A DNA stretch of 7,867 nucleotides from Betaproteobacteria bacterium (GCA_029883965.1 JAOUIN010000106.1:1-7867); one strand, 5' to 3'. Counted from the stretch's first letter, positions 1 to 6,057 are shown. Program-made: numbers and translations. Notes: generated by a model not told the origin, from the letters alone.

Positions 1-90
1 GAGCACGTCCGTTTCTTGCGACGATGTGGCGCTGTTGCATGGCTTGTGTCGATGTGACGCCCGTGTCAGGCATTTTTCATGCCTAATTCA

Positions 91-119
91 TTGACACTAG
101 GACTAAATCTAAAGATAAT
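91..119 (+). promoter_or_regulatory. Sigma-70 promoter of the tRNA-tuf transcription unit
   Basis: A perfect -35 hexamer TTGACA (91-96) is followed by a 17-bp spacer and the -10 hexamer GATAAT (114-119), which matches TATAAT at five of six positions. Transcription would start near 126, a few bases before the tRNA-Tyr acceptor stem at 134, as expected for a stable-RNA promoter. I see no comparably good promoter between the tRNAs and tuf, so this one probably also drives tuf and perhaps the S10 genes. The call rests on motif and spacing only. Confidence 0.85.
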
Positions 120-133
120 TGTCGGTTTCGTTC

Positions 134-218
<85 letters not shown>

Positions 219-295
219 GGTTTTTTGTTGGGACTCCTGGGAGTTTTTGTAGTGTCGGGGTGTGTGCGGATTCTCGGAATGGTGTGGCAGTCAGG

Positions 296-369
296 GCGGG
301 TGTAGCTCAATGGTAGAGCAGAAGCCTTCCAAGCTTACGACGAGGGTTCGATTCCCTTCACCCGCTCCA
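296..369 (+). tRNA. tRNA-Gly (anticodon TCC)
   Basis: The acceptor stem GCGGGTG (296-302) pairs with CACCCGC (359-365), followed by discriminator T and an encoded CCA (367-369). The D arm has GCTC/GAGC pairing around AATGGTA. The anticodon loop CTTCCAA carries TCC at 328-330. The anticodon stem GAAGC/GCTTA has four pairs plus a terminal G.A mismatch (321 with 337). The T arm has the normal GGTTCGATTCC core. It decodes GGA and GGG. The 77-bp spacer from tRNA-Tyr contains only a small weak hairpin (233-244). Confidence 0.97.
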
Positions 370-421
370 GCAGTCGCGGTACCGCTTCCCGACGGGAGCA
401 TGGCAGCAAACGCATTTTTGC

Positions 422-496
422 GCCCATGTAGCTCAGTGGCAGAGCACTCCCTTGGTAAGGGAGAGGTCGCGTGTTCAATCCACGCCATGGGCACCA
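422..496 (+). tRNA. tRNA-Thr (anticodon GGT)
   Basis: The acceptor stem GCCCATG (422-428) pairs with CATGGGC (486-492), then discriminator A and an encoded CCA (494-496). The anticodon stem CTCCC/GGGAG is perfect and its loop TTGGTAA places GGT at 454-456. The T arm GCGTG-TTCAATC-CACGC is intact. It decodes ACC and ACU. The order Tyr-Gly-Thr directly upstream of tuf is the arrangement known at the first tuf locus (tufB in E. coli) of beta- and gammaproteobacteria. Confidence 0.97.
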
Positions 497-563
497 GTTT
501 CAGGCAGTTTTGGATTTAACTTTTTTTCTAACCATCAACATATAAACACGGTAGGGAAAAGCA

Positions 564-1754
564 ATGGCCAAGGGTAAATTTGAGCGTACGAAGCCGCACG
601 TGAACGTGGGGACGATCGGGCACGTGGATCACGGGAAGACGACGCTGACGGCGGCGATGACGACGATCCTGTCGAAGAAATTCGGTGGTGAGGCGAAGAG
701 CTACGCGCAGATTGACTCGGCGCCGGAAGAGAAGGCGCGCGGGATCACGATCAATACGGCGCACGTTGAATACGAGACGACGCAACGGCACTACGCGCAC
801 GTGGACTGCCCGGGGCACGCGGACTATGTGAAGAACATGATCACGGGTGCGGCGCAGATGGACGGTGCGATTCTGGTGGTGTCGGCGGCGGATGGCCCGA
901 TGCCGCAGACGCGGGAACACATTCTGCTGGCGCGTCAGGTGGGCGTGCCCTACATCATCGTGTTCATGAACAAAGCGGACATGGTGGACGACAAGGAGTT
1001 GCTGGAGCTGGTGGAAATGGAAGTGCGCGAGCTGCTCTCCAAGTATGACTTTCCCGGTGACGACACGCCGATCATCATCGGCTCGGCGTTGAAGGCGCTC
1101 GAGGGTGATACGGGCGAGATGGGCGAGGCGGCGATCGTGAAGCTGGCGGAAGCGCTGGATTCCTATATTCCGACGCCGGAGCGCGATGTGGACAAGGCCT
1201 TCCTGATGCCGGTGGAAGACGTGTTCTCGATCTCGGGTCGCGGCACGGTGGTGACGGGGCGCGTGGAGCGCGGTGTCATCAAGGTGGGCGAAGAGATCGA
1301 GATTATCGGCCTGAAGCCGACGCTGAAGACGGTATGCACGGGTGTCGAGATGTTCCGGAAGCTGCTGGACCAGGGTCAGGCGGGCGACAACGTGGGTATT
1401 CTGTTGCGCGGCACGAAGCGTGAAGAGGTGCAGCGCGGTCAGGTGCTGGCGAAGCCGGGCTCGATCACGCCGCATACCAAGTTCACGGCGGAGGTGTATG
1501 TGTTGTCGAAGGACGAGGGTGGACGTCATACGCCGTTCTTCAACGGCTATCGTCCGCAGTTCTACTTCCGGACCACGGACGTGACGGGCAGCATCGAGTT
1601 GCCGAAGGGCACGGAGATGGTGATGCCCGGTGACAACATTCAGATGACGGTGACGCTGATCCAGCCCATAGCGATGGAAGAGGGGCTGCGGTTTGCGGTG
1701 CGTGAGGGCGGCAAGACCGTCGGCGCAGGCGTCGTCGCAAAGGTAATCGAGTAA
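564..1754 (+). CDS. tuf: Elongation factor Tu
   Basis: EF-Tu is the GTPase that carries aminoacyl-tRNA to the ribosomal A site in the cytosol. The 396-residue length is normal. The G domain shows the P-loop GHVDHGKT (19-26), switch I RGIT (59-62) with the Mg-binding Thr62, switch II DCPGH (81-85) with the catalytic His85, the guanine-specificity motif NKAD (136-139) and SAL (174-176). Domains 2 and 3 follow and the protein ends in VAKVIE. The start is supported by a TAGGGA ribosome site 7 nt upstream. Codons are strikingly G-ending (Thr is almost always ACG), unlike the downstream ribosomal genes, except in the last 13 or so codons. tRNA-Thr lies 67 bp upstream and rpsJ 5 bp downstream. This mixes the left flank of the usual first tuf copy with the right flank of the usual second copy. 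Confidence 0.98.
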   Translation: MAKGKFERTKPHVNVGTIGHVDHGKTTLTAAMTTILSKKFGGEAKSYAQIDSAPEEKARGITINTAHVEYETTQRHYAHVDCPGHADYVKNMITGAAQMDGAILVVSAADGPMPQTREHILLARQVGVPYIIVFMNKADMVDDKELLELVEMEVRELLSKYDFPGDDTPIIIGSALKALEGDTGEMGEAAIVKLAEALDSYIPTPERDVDKAFLMPVEDVFSISGRGTVVTGRVERGVIKVGEEIEIIGLKPTLKTVCTGVEMFRKLLDQGQAGDNVGILLRGTKREEVQRGQVLAKPGSITPHTKFTAEVYVLSKDEGGRHTPFFNGYRPQFYFRTTDVTGSIELPKGTEMVMPGDNIQMTVTLIQPIAMEEGLRFAVREGGKTVGAGVVAKVIE

Positions 1755-1759
1755 ACATA

Positions 1760-2077
1760 ATGGCTGCCCTGAAAAATCAGAAAATCCGCATTCGCCTCAA
1801 GGCGTTTGACTATCGTCTCATCGATCAGTCGGCGCTGGAGATAGTTGATACTGCAAAACGCACCGGCGCCGTGGTCAAAGGGCCGATTCCGCTGCCTACA
1901 CGCAAGCAGCGGTTTGACCTGCTGCGCTCGCCACACGTCAACAAGACTTCGCGCGAACAATTGGAAATTCGCAGTCACTTGCGGCTTATGGACATTATTG
2001 ACCCGACGGACAAGACGGTTGATGCACTGATGAAGCTGGATTTGCCCGCCGGTGTGGATGTAGAGATCAAGTTGTAA
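1760..2077 (+). CDS. rpsJ: 30S ribosomal protein S10
   Basis: S10 is a small-subunit head protein that, with NusB, also takes part in antitermination of rRNA transcription. The 105-residue product contains the family core: KIRIRLKAFDYRLID, then KRTGA, PLPT, RSPHVNKTSR and LDLPAGVDVEIKL at the end. It is about two residues longer at the N terminus than the usual 103-residue forms (MAALKNQK instead of MQNQK). The start lies 5 bp after the tuf stop, with only a weak GAG ribosome site (1750-1752), so translation is probably coupled to tuf. There is no room for the long leader that precedes rpsJ in E. coli and serves L4 autoregulation. Confidence 0.97.
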   Translation: MAALKNQKIRIRLKAFDYRLIDQSALEIVDTAKRTGAVVKGPIPLPTRKQRFDLLRSPHVNKTSREQLEIRSHLRLMDIIDPTDKTVDALMKLDLPAGVDVEIKL

Positions 2078-2084
2078 TGGTGTG

Positions 2085-2109
2085 AGGCTGGCGCGAAAGC
2101 GCCGGTTTT
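2085..2109 (+). promoter_or_regulatory. GAAA-capped hairpin just after rpsJ
   Basis: CTGGCGC (2088-2094) pairs with GCGCCGG (2099-2105) around a GAAA tetraloop, which is a highly stable RNA fold. G.U and A-U pairs with the T run at 2106-2108 can lengthen the stem to about ten pairs. Four T follow (2106-2109). It may protect the rpsJ 3' end, act as a weak attenuator, or form part of a switching structure with the next hairpin. The structure is clear from the sequence, but the role is inferred. Confidence 0.6.
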
Positions 2110-2122
2110 CGTTATTTGAATT

Positions 2123-2151
2123 GCCGGCCAATTGAAGTCGGCGCCTTTTTT
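2123..2151 (+). terminator. Attenuator-like hairpin with T run upstream of rplC
   Basis: GCCGGC (2123-2128) pairs with GTCGGC (2137-2142), one pair being G.U, around an 8-nt loop. GCC and six T (2146-2151) follow, resembling a weak intrinsic terminator placed 17 nt before the rplC start. A competing hairpin, AATTG (2119-2123) with CAATT (2129-2133), would prevent it from forming. Full termination here would silence the S10 operon unless another promoter existed, so if the site works it is more likely partial or regulated. Confidence 0.45.
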
Positions 2152-2167
2152 AAAAAGGTACACAAAC

Positions 2168-2854
2168 ATGAGTTTAGGATTAGTCGGCCGCAAAGTCGGC
2201 ATGACGCGGGTATTTACCGATGACGGTGACAGTATTCCTGTAACCGTGGTCGATGTATCGAACAACCGCGTTTCACAGATCAAGACCCCTGAGACCGATG
2301 GCTATGCCGCCGTGCAGCTTGCTTTTGGCAAGCGTCGCGCGTCGCGCGTGCGCAAGCCCGCCGCAGGACACTATGCAAAGGCCGGTGTTGAAGCAGGTCA
2401 GGTGTTGCGGGAATTCACGGTCACGCCGGAAAAGCTGGCGGAGATGAAAGTGGGCACTACGGTTGCCGCAACCATCTTTGCGGTGGGTCAATATGTTGAC
2501 GTGACCGGAGTGTCGCAGGGGAAGGGTTTTGCAGGCGTCATCAAGCGACACAATTTCTCGTCGAATCGCGCGAGCCACGGCAACTCGGTTTCGCACAATA
2601 AACCCGGTTCAATCGGCATGGCGCAGGATCCCGGTCGCGTCTTTCCCGGCAAGAAAATGCCGGGACACATGGGCGCTGTACAGCGCACCGAGCAGTCTCT
2701 CGAGATTGTGCGCATCGATGCAGAGCGCAATCTTCTTCTGATTCGCGGCGCAGTGCCCGGATCCCGTGGTGGCGATGTCATGGTTCGTCCGGCAGTACGC
2801 ACGCGGCGCGCTGCAGCGTTCAAGCAGGGCGGCAAAGCCGCTCCGGCGAAGTAA
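2168..2854 (+). CDS. rplC: 50S ribosomal protein L3
   Basis: L3 binds the 3' domain of 23S rRNA early in assembly and sends a long loop toward the peptidyl-transferase centre. The 228-residue product begins MSLGLVGRKVGMTR, the typical betaproteobacterial start. The central loop has GKGFAGVIKRHNF (118-130) and the QDPGRVFPGKKMPGHMG stretch (153-169), whose Gln153 matches the residue methylated in E. coli L3. I chose the ATG at 2168, with AAAGG about 9 nt upstream, over a TTG at 2132, which would add 12 unconserved residues and lie inside a hairpin. The C terminus carries a short Gly/Lys/Ala tail (about 218-228). The 90-bp upstream gap holds two hairpins. Confidence 0.97.
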   Translation: MSLGLVGRKVGMTRVFTDDGDSIPVTVVDVSNNRVSQIKTPETDGYAAVQLAFGKRRASRVRKPAAGHYAKAGVEAGQVLREFTVTPEKLAEMKVGTTVAATIFAVGQYVDVTGVSQGKGFAGVIKRHNFSSNRASHGNSVSHNKPGSIGMAQDPGRVFPGKKMPGHMGAVQRTEQSLEIVRIDAERNLLLIRGAVPGSRGGDVMVRPAVRTRRAAAFKQGGKAAPAK

Positions 2855-2867
2855 GGAGCGGTGAGCA

Positions 2868-3488
2868 ATGGAACTTAACGTCATTAACGAGCAAGGCAAA
2901 TCGACCGCGAAACTGGCGGCATCGGACGCAGCTTTCGGCCGCGAGTACAACGAGGCGCTGGTGCATCAGGTCGTAACGGCCTACATGGCGAATGCACGTC
3001 TGGCAACCCGGGCGCAGAAGGATCGCGGGACGGTCAAGCACTCGACCCAGAAGCCATGGCGGCAGAAGGGCACGGGACGTGCGCGCGCCGGCATGACTTC
3101 CAGCCCGCTGTGGCGCGGTGGCGGCAGGACTTTTCCAAATTCGCCTGACGAGAACTATTCGCACAAGCTAAATCGCAAAATGTATCGCGCCGGGATGCTG
3201 GCGATTCTGTCGCAACTCGCTCGTGAAGACCGTCTGGCCGTTGTCGATACCTTTACGGTTGATGCGCCAAAAACCAAGCTTCTTGCTCAGAAGCTGCAGG
3301 GTATGGGCATGGACAACGTGCTGATCATCACTGATAGTCTGGATGAAAATCTGAGGCTGTCGTCGCGCAATCTGCCCAACGTCATGGTGCTCGAAGTCGG
3401 GCATGCAGATCCGGTCAGCCTGATCCGTTATGGAAAAGTGCTGATGACCAAAGGCGCGGTAAGCAAGATAGAGGAGTTGCTGGCATGA
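2868..3488 (+). CDS. rplD: 50S ribosomal protein L4
   Basis: L4 lines the nascent-peptide exit tunnel through a long loop. In E. coli it also represses the S10 operon and binds RNase E. The 206-residue product has the basic loop at about 45-95, with KPWRQKGTGRARAG (62-75) and SPLWRGGGRTFPNSP (79-93), and a normal C-terminal fold ending KIEELLA. AAGGAG (2853-2858) overlapping the rplC stop provides a strong ribosome site 9 nt before ATG. The stop overlaps the rplW start as ATGA (3485-3488), which indicates translational coupling. The E. coli-type leader target for L4 is not found upstream of rpsJ here. Confidence 0.97.
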   Translation: MELNVINEQGKSTAKLAASDAAFGREYNEALVHQVVTAYMANARLATRAQKDRGTVKHSTQKPWRQKGTGRARAGMTSSPLWRGGGRTFPNSPDENYSHKLNRKMYRAGMLAILSQLAREDRLAVVDTFTVDAPKTKLLAQKLQGMGMDNVLIITDSLDENLRLSSRNLPNVMVLEVGHADPVSLIRYGKVLMTKGAVSKIEELLA

Positions 3489-3796
3489 GCGCATTTAACA
3501 CGGAACGACTGGCACAGATACTGCTCGCCCCGGTGATTTCCGAGAAAAGCACGTTCATCGCGGACAAGCACGAGCAGGTGATTTTCCGGGTGGTGTCGAA
3601 CGCAACCAAGCCCGAAATCAAGGCCGCCGTAGAACTGATGTTCAAGGCACAGGTCGAGTCGGTGAAGGTGGCAAATGTTCGAGGCAAGGAGAAGCGTTTC
3701 GGCCGTTTTGTCGGCCGTCGCAGTTCGTGGAAAAAGGCCTACGTTTGCCTCAAGCCGGGCCAGGAAATCAGCTTTGCTGAAGGAGGAGTACAGTAA
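3485..3796 (+). CDS. rplW: 50S ribosomal protein L23
   Basis: L23 sits at the tunnel exit and is the docking point for trigger factor and the signal recognition particle. The 103-residue product shows the family motif PVISEKS (16-22), where the conserved Glu20 corresponds to the trigger-factor contact, then VANVRGKEKRFGRFVGRR and the terminal segment KKAYVCLKPGQEISF. The start is in the ATGA overlap with rplD. The end overlaps rplB by one nucleotide (TAATG), and the rplB ribosome site lies inside the last codons of rplW. Confidence 0.97.
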   Translation: MSAFNTERLAQILLAPVISEKSTFIADKHEQVIFRVVSNATKPEIKAAVELMFKAQVESVKVANVRGKEKRFGRFVGRRSSWKKAYVCLKPGQEISFAEGGVQ

Positions 3797-4629
3797 TGCT
3801 AGTCAAAGTTAAGCCGACTTCTCCCGGCCGTCGCGGTCTGGTCAAGGTGGTGACCCCGGGCCTGCACAAAGGCAAGCCGGTAGCCACGCTTGTGGAGAGT
3901 CAGTCAAAAAAATCGGGTCGTAACGCGCATGGCCGGATAACCATGAGGCACAAAGGCGGCGGTCACAAGCAGCAGTACCGGACCGTGGATTTCAAGCGCA
4001 ACAAGGATGCGATCCCGGCGAAGGTCGAGCGGATCGAGTATGACCCCAATCGCAGCGCGCATCTGGCGCTTTTGTGCTACGCAGATGGCGAGCGGCGTTA
4101 CGTCATCGCTACCCGGGGCGTGGTTGCTGGAATGCAGTTGATATCGGGTGCCGAGGCGCCGATCAAGTCCGGAAATGCACTGCCGTTGCGGAACATCCCG
4201 GTCGGAACGACCGTGTGCTGCATCGAAATGCTGCCGGGCAAGGGTGCGCAACTCGCGCGAGCTGCGGGTACATCGGCACAGTTGCTGGCGCGCGAAGGTG
4301 AGTATGCGCAGTTGCGTCTTCGTTCCGGTGAAATCCGCAAAGTGCACGTCAATTGCCGTGCCACGATCGGCGAAGTTGGCAATGAGGAGCACTCGCTGGA
4401 ATCAACGGGCAAGGCCGGGCGTGTGCGCTGGCGTGGCATTCGCCCGACCGTGCGCGGTGTTGCAATGAATCCGATTGACCACCCGCACGGTGGCGGTGAG
4501 GGCCGGACAGCTGCGGCGCAAGCGCCGGTAAGTCCTTGGGGCGTCATGAGCAAAGGCTACAAGACGCGTAAGAACAAACGCACCAGCGGCATGATCATTC
4601 GCCGCCGTAATGCGAAAGCCACGGGGTAA
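3796..4629 (+). CDS. rplB: 50S ribosomal protein L2
   Basis: L2 is needed for subunit joining and for a functional peptidyl-transferase centre. The 277-residue length is normal. The OB-fold part includes RHKGGGHKQQYR (51-62) and EYDPNRSA (81-88). The SH3-like part includes VGNEEHS (194-200). The near-invariant segment NPIDHPHGGGEG (225-236) contains His229, the residue long implicated in L2 function. The start reads MLVKV where relatives I recall have MALVKV, so one residue is missing. A perfect AGGAGG (3781-3786) lies 9 nt before ATG and confirms it. It overlaps the rplW stop by 1 nt; rpsS follows after 9 bp. Confidence 0.98.
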   Translation: MLVKVKPTSPGRRGLVKVVTPGLHKGKPVATLVESQSKKSGRNAHGRITMRHKGGGHKQQYRTVDFKRNKDAIPAKVERIEYDPNRSAHLALLCYADGERRYVIATRGVVAGMQLISGAEAPIKSGNALPLRNIPVGTTVCCIEMLPGKGAQLARAAGTSAQLLAREGEYAQLRLRSGEIRKVHVNCRATIGEVGNEEHSLESTGKAGRVRWRGIRPTVRGVAMNPIDHPHGGGEGRTAAAQAPVSPWGVMSKGYKTRKNKRTSGMIIRRRNAKATG

Positions 4630-4638
4630 GGGGTAGAG

Positions 4639-4956
4639 ATGTCACGTTCCATCAAAAAAGGCCCGTTTGTCGATCACCACCTGATGCAGAAGGTGGAGAC
4701 GGCTCGTGCTGGCTCTGACAAGCGTCCGATCAAGACCTGGTCGCGGCGATCGACAATATTGCCCGATTTCGTGGGCCTGACCATAGCGGTGCATAACGGC
4801 AAGCAGCATGTGCCTGTCTATGTGACGGAGAACATGGTCGGCCACAAGCTGGGAGAGTTTGCACACACACGCGTGTTCAAAGGACATTCAAAGGCAGGCG
4901 GCAGTTCTGCTTCTCCCGCCAACAAGAAGGCCGCGCCGACTCCGGCGGCCAAGTAA
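4639..4956 (+). CDS. rpsS: 30S ribosomal protein S19 with a C-terminal tail
   Basis: S19 forms a complex with S13 in the 30S head and contacts A-site tRNA and the intersubunit bridge. The first 83 or so residues are typical: SRSIKKGPFVDHHL, KTWSRRSTILPDFVGLTIAVHNG (33-55, given here only as landmark ends KTWSRR and VHNG), HVPVYVTENMVGHKLGEFA and KGH. The product has 105 residues against the usual 91-92. The extra part (about 84-105) is rich in Ser, Ala, Pro and Lys and is probably disordered. The tail keeps an in-frame stop 10 bp before rplV, so it is not an obvious frameshift. A GGGGTAGAG stretch serves as ribosome site. Confidence 0.96.
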   Translation: MSRSIKKGPFVDHHLMQKVETARAGSDKRPIKTWSRRSTILPDFVGLTIAVHNGKQHVPVYVTENMVGHKLGEFAHTRVFKGHSKAGGSSASPANKKAAPTPAAK

Positions 4957-4966
4957 GGTTATCGAT

Positions 4967-5305
4967 ATGGATACCACAGCAAAATTGCACGGCGTCAGAC
5001 TTTCGGCGCAAAAAGGGCGTCTTGTAGCAGACCTGGTCCGCGGCAAGACGGTTGAAAGCGCGCTGAACATACTGAATTTTTCGCCAAAAAAAGGCGCGGT
5101 GATTATTCGCAAAGTTCTCGAGTCGGCAATTGCAAACGCCGAGCATAATGACGGTGCGGATATTGACGAGCTCAAGATCACTCGCATTTGTGTAGAGAAA
5201 GGTCCGGTGATGAAGCGTTTCTCATCACGCGCCAAGGGGCGAGGCGTTCGTATATTGAAGCCGACGTGCCATGTTTTTGTCACAGTTGGCGACGGGAGAA
5301 AGTAA
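4967..5305 (+). CDS. rplV: 50S ribosomal protein L22
   Basis: L22 contacts all 23S rRNA domains and its extended hairpin lines the exit tunnel, where macrolide-resistance changes occur. The 112-residue product has LSAQKGRLVADLVRG (12-26), ALNILNFSPKK (32-42), AIANAEHN (54-61) and the tunnel hairpin at about 80-98 with KRFSSRAKGRG (83-93). The reading frame is open upstream to 4859, but the family start is the ATG at 4967, with TAAGGT about 9 nt before it. The longer form would overlap rpsS by almost 100 nt and match nothing in the family. The C terminus GDGRK runs slightly beyond the usual end. Confidence 0.97.
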   Translation: MDTTAKLHGVRLSAQKGRLVADLVRGKTVESALNILNFSPKKGAVIIRKVLESAIANAEHNDGADIDELKITRICVEKGPVMKRFSSRAKGRGVRILKPTCHVFVTVGDGRK

Positions 5306-5307
5306 TC

Positions 5308-6057
5308 ATGGGTCAGAAAATTCATCCAACCGGATTCCGTCTCGCGTTCAACCGGAACTGGGCATCGAAGTGGTATGCAAACAACAAGAACTTCGCTGGC
5401 ATGCTCCTTGAGGACATCAAGGTCCGCGAGTATCTGAAGGAGCGGCTGTCGCAAGCTGCTGTTTCACGCGTCGTAATTGAGCGGCCGGCAAAAAATGCGC
5501 GCATTACCGTATTCAGCGCGCGCCCCGGCATGGTGATCGGTAAAAAGGGCGAAGACATTGAGCGTCTGAAAGCCGACCTGCAGAAAATGCTTGGTGTTCC
5601 CGTTCACGTCAATATCGAGGAAGTTCGAAAGCCGGAGCTGGATGCACAGCTGATAGCAGATTCGATTGTTCAGCAGCTGCAGAAGCGGATCATGTTCCGG
5701 CGGGCGATGAAACGTGCGATTACCAACGCGATGCGTCTTGGTGCCCAAGGTATCAAGATCATGAGTGCCGGTCGGCTCAATGGCATTGAGATTGCGCGGA
5801 CCGAGTGGTATCGCGAAGGCCGTGTGCCGCTGCATACGCTGCGCGCCGATATTGATTATGGTTTTTCAGAGGCGAAGACAAGCTACGGAATCATAGGTGT
5901 CAAGGTTTGGGTGTTCAAAGGCGAGGTTATCGGGGCGAATGAACAGCCCGCGCTTGCCCCGGCGGTAGCGCCTGCTGAGGAACCCGCGCCTGCGCGGAAA
6001 CCGAGACGGACAACTGCAAAAACAGGAGCGAAACGTGCTACAACCAGCCAGGCGTAA
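5308..6057 (+). CDS. rpsC: 30S ribosomal protein S3
   Basis: S3 stands at the mRNA entry tunnel and, with S4 and S5, gives the ribosome its helicase activity. The 249-residue product starts GQKIHPTGFRLAFNRNW (2-18). The KH domain has the RNA-binding GKKG loop at 78-81 inside GMVIGKKGEDIERL. The C-terminal domain has GRLNGIEIARTEW (155-167) and DIDYGFSEAKTSYG (181-194). From about 210 to the end there is a low-complexity tail, first Pro/Ala-rich and then Lys/Arg/Thr-rich; such tails vary widely in this family. The ATG at 5308 follows the rplV stop by 2 bp with a GGGAGAAAG ribosome site, and an upstream in-frame start (5188) is rejected. The last 23 nt overlap rplP. Confidence 0.97.
   Translation: MGQKIHPTGFRLAFNRNWASKWYANNKNFAGMLLEDIKVREYLKERLSQAAVSRVVIERPAKNARITVFSARPGMVIGKKGEDIERLKADLQKMLGVPVHVNIEEVRKPELDAQLIADSIVQQLQKRIMFRRAMKRAITNAMRLGAQGIKIMSAGRLNGIEIARTEWYREGRVPLHTLRADIDYGFSEAKTSYGIIGVKVWVFKGEVIGANEQPALAPAVAPAEEPAPARKPRRTTAKTGAKRATTSQA
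6024..6028 (+). promoter_or_regulatory. Ribosome binding site fixing the GTG start of rplP
   Basis: AGGAG lies 6 nt upstream of the GTG at 6035, inside the last codons of rpsC. Together with the universal L16 start MLQP it decides that rplP begins with GTG and overlaps rpsC, rather than at a later ATG. Confidence 0.8.

Noticed and set aside
1..57. Open frame ending in TGA at 55-57 as the tail of an upstream gene
   Set aside because: All three frames are open for a similar short length and none has recognisable sequence, so a gene end cannot be supported.
233..248. Small hairpin ACTC/GAGT plus T run between tRNA-Tyr and tRNA-Gly
   Set aside because: Four solid base pairs are too few for a credible intrinsic terminator; it may be only a processing spacer.
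520..527. T run after tRNA-Thr as a terminator
   Set aside because: No hairpin directly precedes it; the tRNA ends more than 20 nt earlier.
541..546. TATAAA as a -10 box just before tuf
   Set aside because: No -35-like hexamer lies at 16-18 bp; the nearest candidates are at 19-25 bp.
528..1529. Long open frame (333 codons) on the minus strand opposite tuf
   Set aside because: It mirrors the strongly G-ending codons of tuf, which remove stop codons on the opposite strand. Its translation is very rich in Arg and His with no recognisable domain.
1640..2131. Minus-strand open frame across the tuf end and rpsJ
   Set aside because: It lies opposite two certain genes, shows no family features and has no convincing ribosome site.
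2132..2167. Upstream TTG start for rplC
   Set aside because: It would start inside the loop of a hairpin and add 12 unconserved residues; the ATG at 2168 gives the family start MSLGLVGRKVG.
4859..4966. Longer form of rplV starting inside rpsS
   Set aside because: The added residues are not L22 and overlap the S19 coding region; TAAGGT plus ATG at 4967 fits the family.
5188..5307. Longer form of rpsC starting inside rplV
   Set aside because: S3 begins MGQKIHP in nearly all bacteria, which places the start at 5308.
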